21,911 nucleotides of DNA from DASZZV01 sp035544835 (lineage in GTDB: Bacteria > Acidobacteriota > Thermoanaerobaculia > Gp7-AA8): assembly GCA_035544835.1 (NCBI GenBank), contig DASZZV010000266.1:1-21911 (forward strand). Reading direction: 5' to 3'. The position numbers and the translations under genes were made by a program. The notes beneath the pieces are model-generated. The model worked only from the letters and a program-made list of their open reading frames with translations, was not told where the DNA came from and searched no databases. Within the stretch, counting starts at the first letter, position 1. Every line of letters starts with the position of its first letter. Below are positions 20,371 through 21,911 of this stretch, piece by piece.

Positions 20371-21911
20371 GTGTTCCCAGCCGCGCCGCCACGGCCCTCC
20401 TCTGCTCACCGAGACGCGAGCTCAAGCTCGGCCAGGCAGGATCGGCCTGAAGATAGCGGAAAATCGGATTCGAGATGATATACGATGTGGTCGGCTCGCT
20501 CCCGTCAACCGCTTTTTTGAGTGACTCCAGCACCTTTTGCGGCTGATTCAGCAATGCGTACACCTCAGCGCTTGATGTGAAGAAGTCAGGGCCGACCTTC
20601 GGAGCGCTCGCCGCCGCGTTCAACTCGTCAATGGCCGTGGTCGCCCGACCGTTTTGGGCCTCGACATAGGCCTTCAGGAGGTGTGCTCCATACGCCGGAT
20701 CGAGCTTCTCCAGCTTTCCGATTTCGATCGCTGCGATGGGCAGCGATCGCCGCAGCACAGCAAGGCGCCCGATAGTCAGGGACAGCGTTGCATTTCTGGG
20801 ATCTGCCGATTCGCAGTCGTAGTACTTCTGCGCCGCCGCGTCGATATGACCTGTGGCAAGAAGAATGTCGGGCGCGAAAAGAACGGCTGATCCGTCCGTC
20901 TTCGCCGAGATCTTCCCTAACACTCGACTGAAGCTGTTGGCGTCCGCAGCCGACAGGGCATATCTGCCGATGCCGGCCAGAGCCTCTCGATCGTCGGGAG
21001 CAGCGCGGAGAATCGACCGGTACACATCCAACACCGAACCTGGATCGCCACTCTGCTTGTACCAGTCCGTGAGTTTCTGCGACGTGGTCCGATCAGCCGG
21101 ATCGAGCTCGATCACTTTCCTGGCGGCGGCGATGGCATCGGCGTGGTCGCCCGATTTCTCGAAAATATCAACGCCCAGGCGCTGCGCAGCCAGGAAGCCG
21201 GGGTCGGCCTGAAGCGCCGCCTTGAGACTGGCGACAGCGCGCGCTCGATCGGGGCGCGAGTCTGACCCGGACGCCTCGAGGGCAGCGATGAGGCTCCCGA
21301 CCGCATCAGCGTTCAATGTCGGAGGAGAGACTTTGGCATCCTGCGCGATTCGCTCAATCAACTGACCCACAGCGGCACCGGCCGAGGTCATCGAAATCGG
21401 ACCGCCGAGAGGTGCGCCACCGGCCGTGGGAACCATTTCCGTTCCAGCGGCACCACCATGAATGGTGGCCCCGTAAACACGCGCGCCTGGCTGAGAATCT
21501 TCGACGAATTGCACTCCAGGAAGCGTCCTGAGAATCTCCTGCGCGCATCGCCGGGCTGCGTCCGCCGCCTTCACCGCCGCAGGATCCGTCGACTCCACCG
21601 TGAACGACTGAAGGGCCAAACGGGGAAGTTGCGAAACTGCCACCACCGGTCGAGCCGCAACTGAGACTTTCTCAGGCTCGCCCCGATGGCGAAGCAGAAG
21701 TCCAACCAGCACAATCGAGAGAGCGGCCCCGATGCCGACTCCGATCATCAGGAAGGGAGGGCGCTTCGAAACCGGCTTCTCTACGTAGTCGGCCTCAACG
21801 GGAACCACCGTTTCCGGCGGAGGTTCTACCACGACTCTCGGTTTCTCGGGTGGCAGCTGATAGAAGCGGACGTTACTGAACGACCCGACCGAATCGACAC
21901 TTCGCGGGAAC
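20360..21911 (-). CDS. TPR-repeat protein with transmembrane anchor, 5' end outside the window
   Basis: The frame is open to the right edge without a stop, so the N-terminus is missing; a GTG near 21832 is probably an internal Val. From the edge the protein reads SFSNVRFYQLPPEKP, a Pro-rich linker, one membrane helix (FLMIGVGIGAALSIVLVGLLL, about 21692-21754) and a beta-type segment to about 21400. An alpha-solenoid of TPR-like repeats then runs to the end, including DHADAIAAARKVIELDPADR and DVYRSILRAAPDDREALAGI. The order unknown domain, TM, TPR is also seen in membrane-bound serine/threonine kinases and in assembly proteins, but no kinase motif is visible here. The TPR side probably faces the periplasm. 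Confidence 0.85.
   Translation of the reverse strand, partial: FPRSVDSVGSFSNVRFYQLPPEKPRVVVEPPPETVVPVEADYVEKPVSKRPPFLMIGVGIGAALSIVLVGLLLRHRGEPEKVSVAARPVVAVSQLPRLALQSFTVESTDPAAVKAADAARRCAQEILRTLPGVQFVEDSQPGARVYGATIHGGAAGTEMVPTAGGAPLGGPISMTSAGAAVGQLIERIAQDAKVSPPTLNADAVGSLIAALEASGSDSRPDRARAVASLKAALQADPGFLAAQRLGVDIFEKSGDHADAIAAARKVIELDPADRTTSQKLTDWYKQSGDPGSVLDVYRSILRAAPDDREALAGIGRYALSAADANSFSRVLGKISAKTDGSAVLFAPDILLATGHIDAAAQKYYDCESADPRNATLSLTIGRLAVLRRSLPIAAIEIGKLEKLDPAYGAHLLKAYVEAQNGRATTAIDELNAAASAPKVGPDFFTSSAEVYALLNQPQKVLESLKKAVDGSEPTTSYIISNPIFRYLQADPAWPSLSSRLGEQRRAVAARLGTLSL

Overview
The window is a stretch of GC-rich bacterial chromosome carrying mostly housekeeping and metabolic genes. The set (MurB, SurE-Pcm, PdxA, Lpd, SthA, APRT, a peptide transporter) and the two PilZ-like proteins suggest a Gram-negative-type, free-living bacterium. 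The style resembles Acidobacteriota or a similar soil/sediment phylum, but nothing in the sequence fixes the phylum. There are no rRNA or tRNA genes, no transposase, no integrase, no CRISPR array and no phage genes.

Left part (1-6.7 kb). After a long palindromic repeat come a 4HBT thioesterase and PilZ-like paralogue 1 on the plus strand, converging on murB (minus). A plus-strand POT peptide transporter follows. It is bracketed by a 47-codon N-terminal remnant and a C-terminal remnant of another POT gene. Next is a minus-strand DUF4160-DUF2442 pair that looks leaderless. Last is an unassigned minus-strand three-gene operon (four-knuckle zinc ribbon, 116 aa, 246 aa).

Middle (6.9-13.1 kb). A minus-strand operon encodes lpd, an APC permease and a Rieske oxygenase alpha subunit with 7- and 12-nt gaps. 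Going the other way, pdxA, a 44-aa one-helix membrane peptide and an EamA/DMT transporter are chained by ATGA and TTGA stop/start overlaps. pdxA has TATAAT nine bases before its ATG. The EamA C-terminus has been rewritten by a palindromic element lying between two 75-bp direct repeats, and the displaced older 3' end is still visible.

Right part (13.4-21.9 kb). PilZ-like paralogue 2 is followed by surE-pcm and a membrane-anchored TPR-like protein, then by a nested palindrome of about 320 bp. After it comes an acyP-apt-sthA-CBS operon. Beyond a convergent junction lie a 77-aa unknown, a heptamer-repeat palindrome, a PTPS/QueD-family enzyme with the CxxxxxHGH motif, a tightly divergent 124-aa unknown, and a partial TM-TPR protein that runs off the right edge.

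The least expected signal is in the spacers. At least six kinds of long inverted repeat occupy intergenic gaps, one in two copies about 16 kb apart. Two are built from 7-bp tandem units whose reverse complements lie on the other side of the axis. Two transporter loci show scars of recombination or insertion. I did not find a coherent new defence or biosynthetic system. The strongest candidates for undescribed biology are the zinc-ribbon operon, the PilZ-like paralogue family with its conserved C-terminal extension, and the spacer-repeat families.
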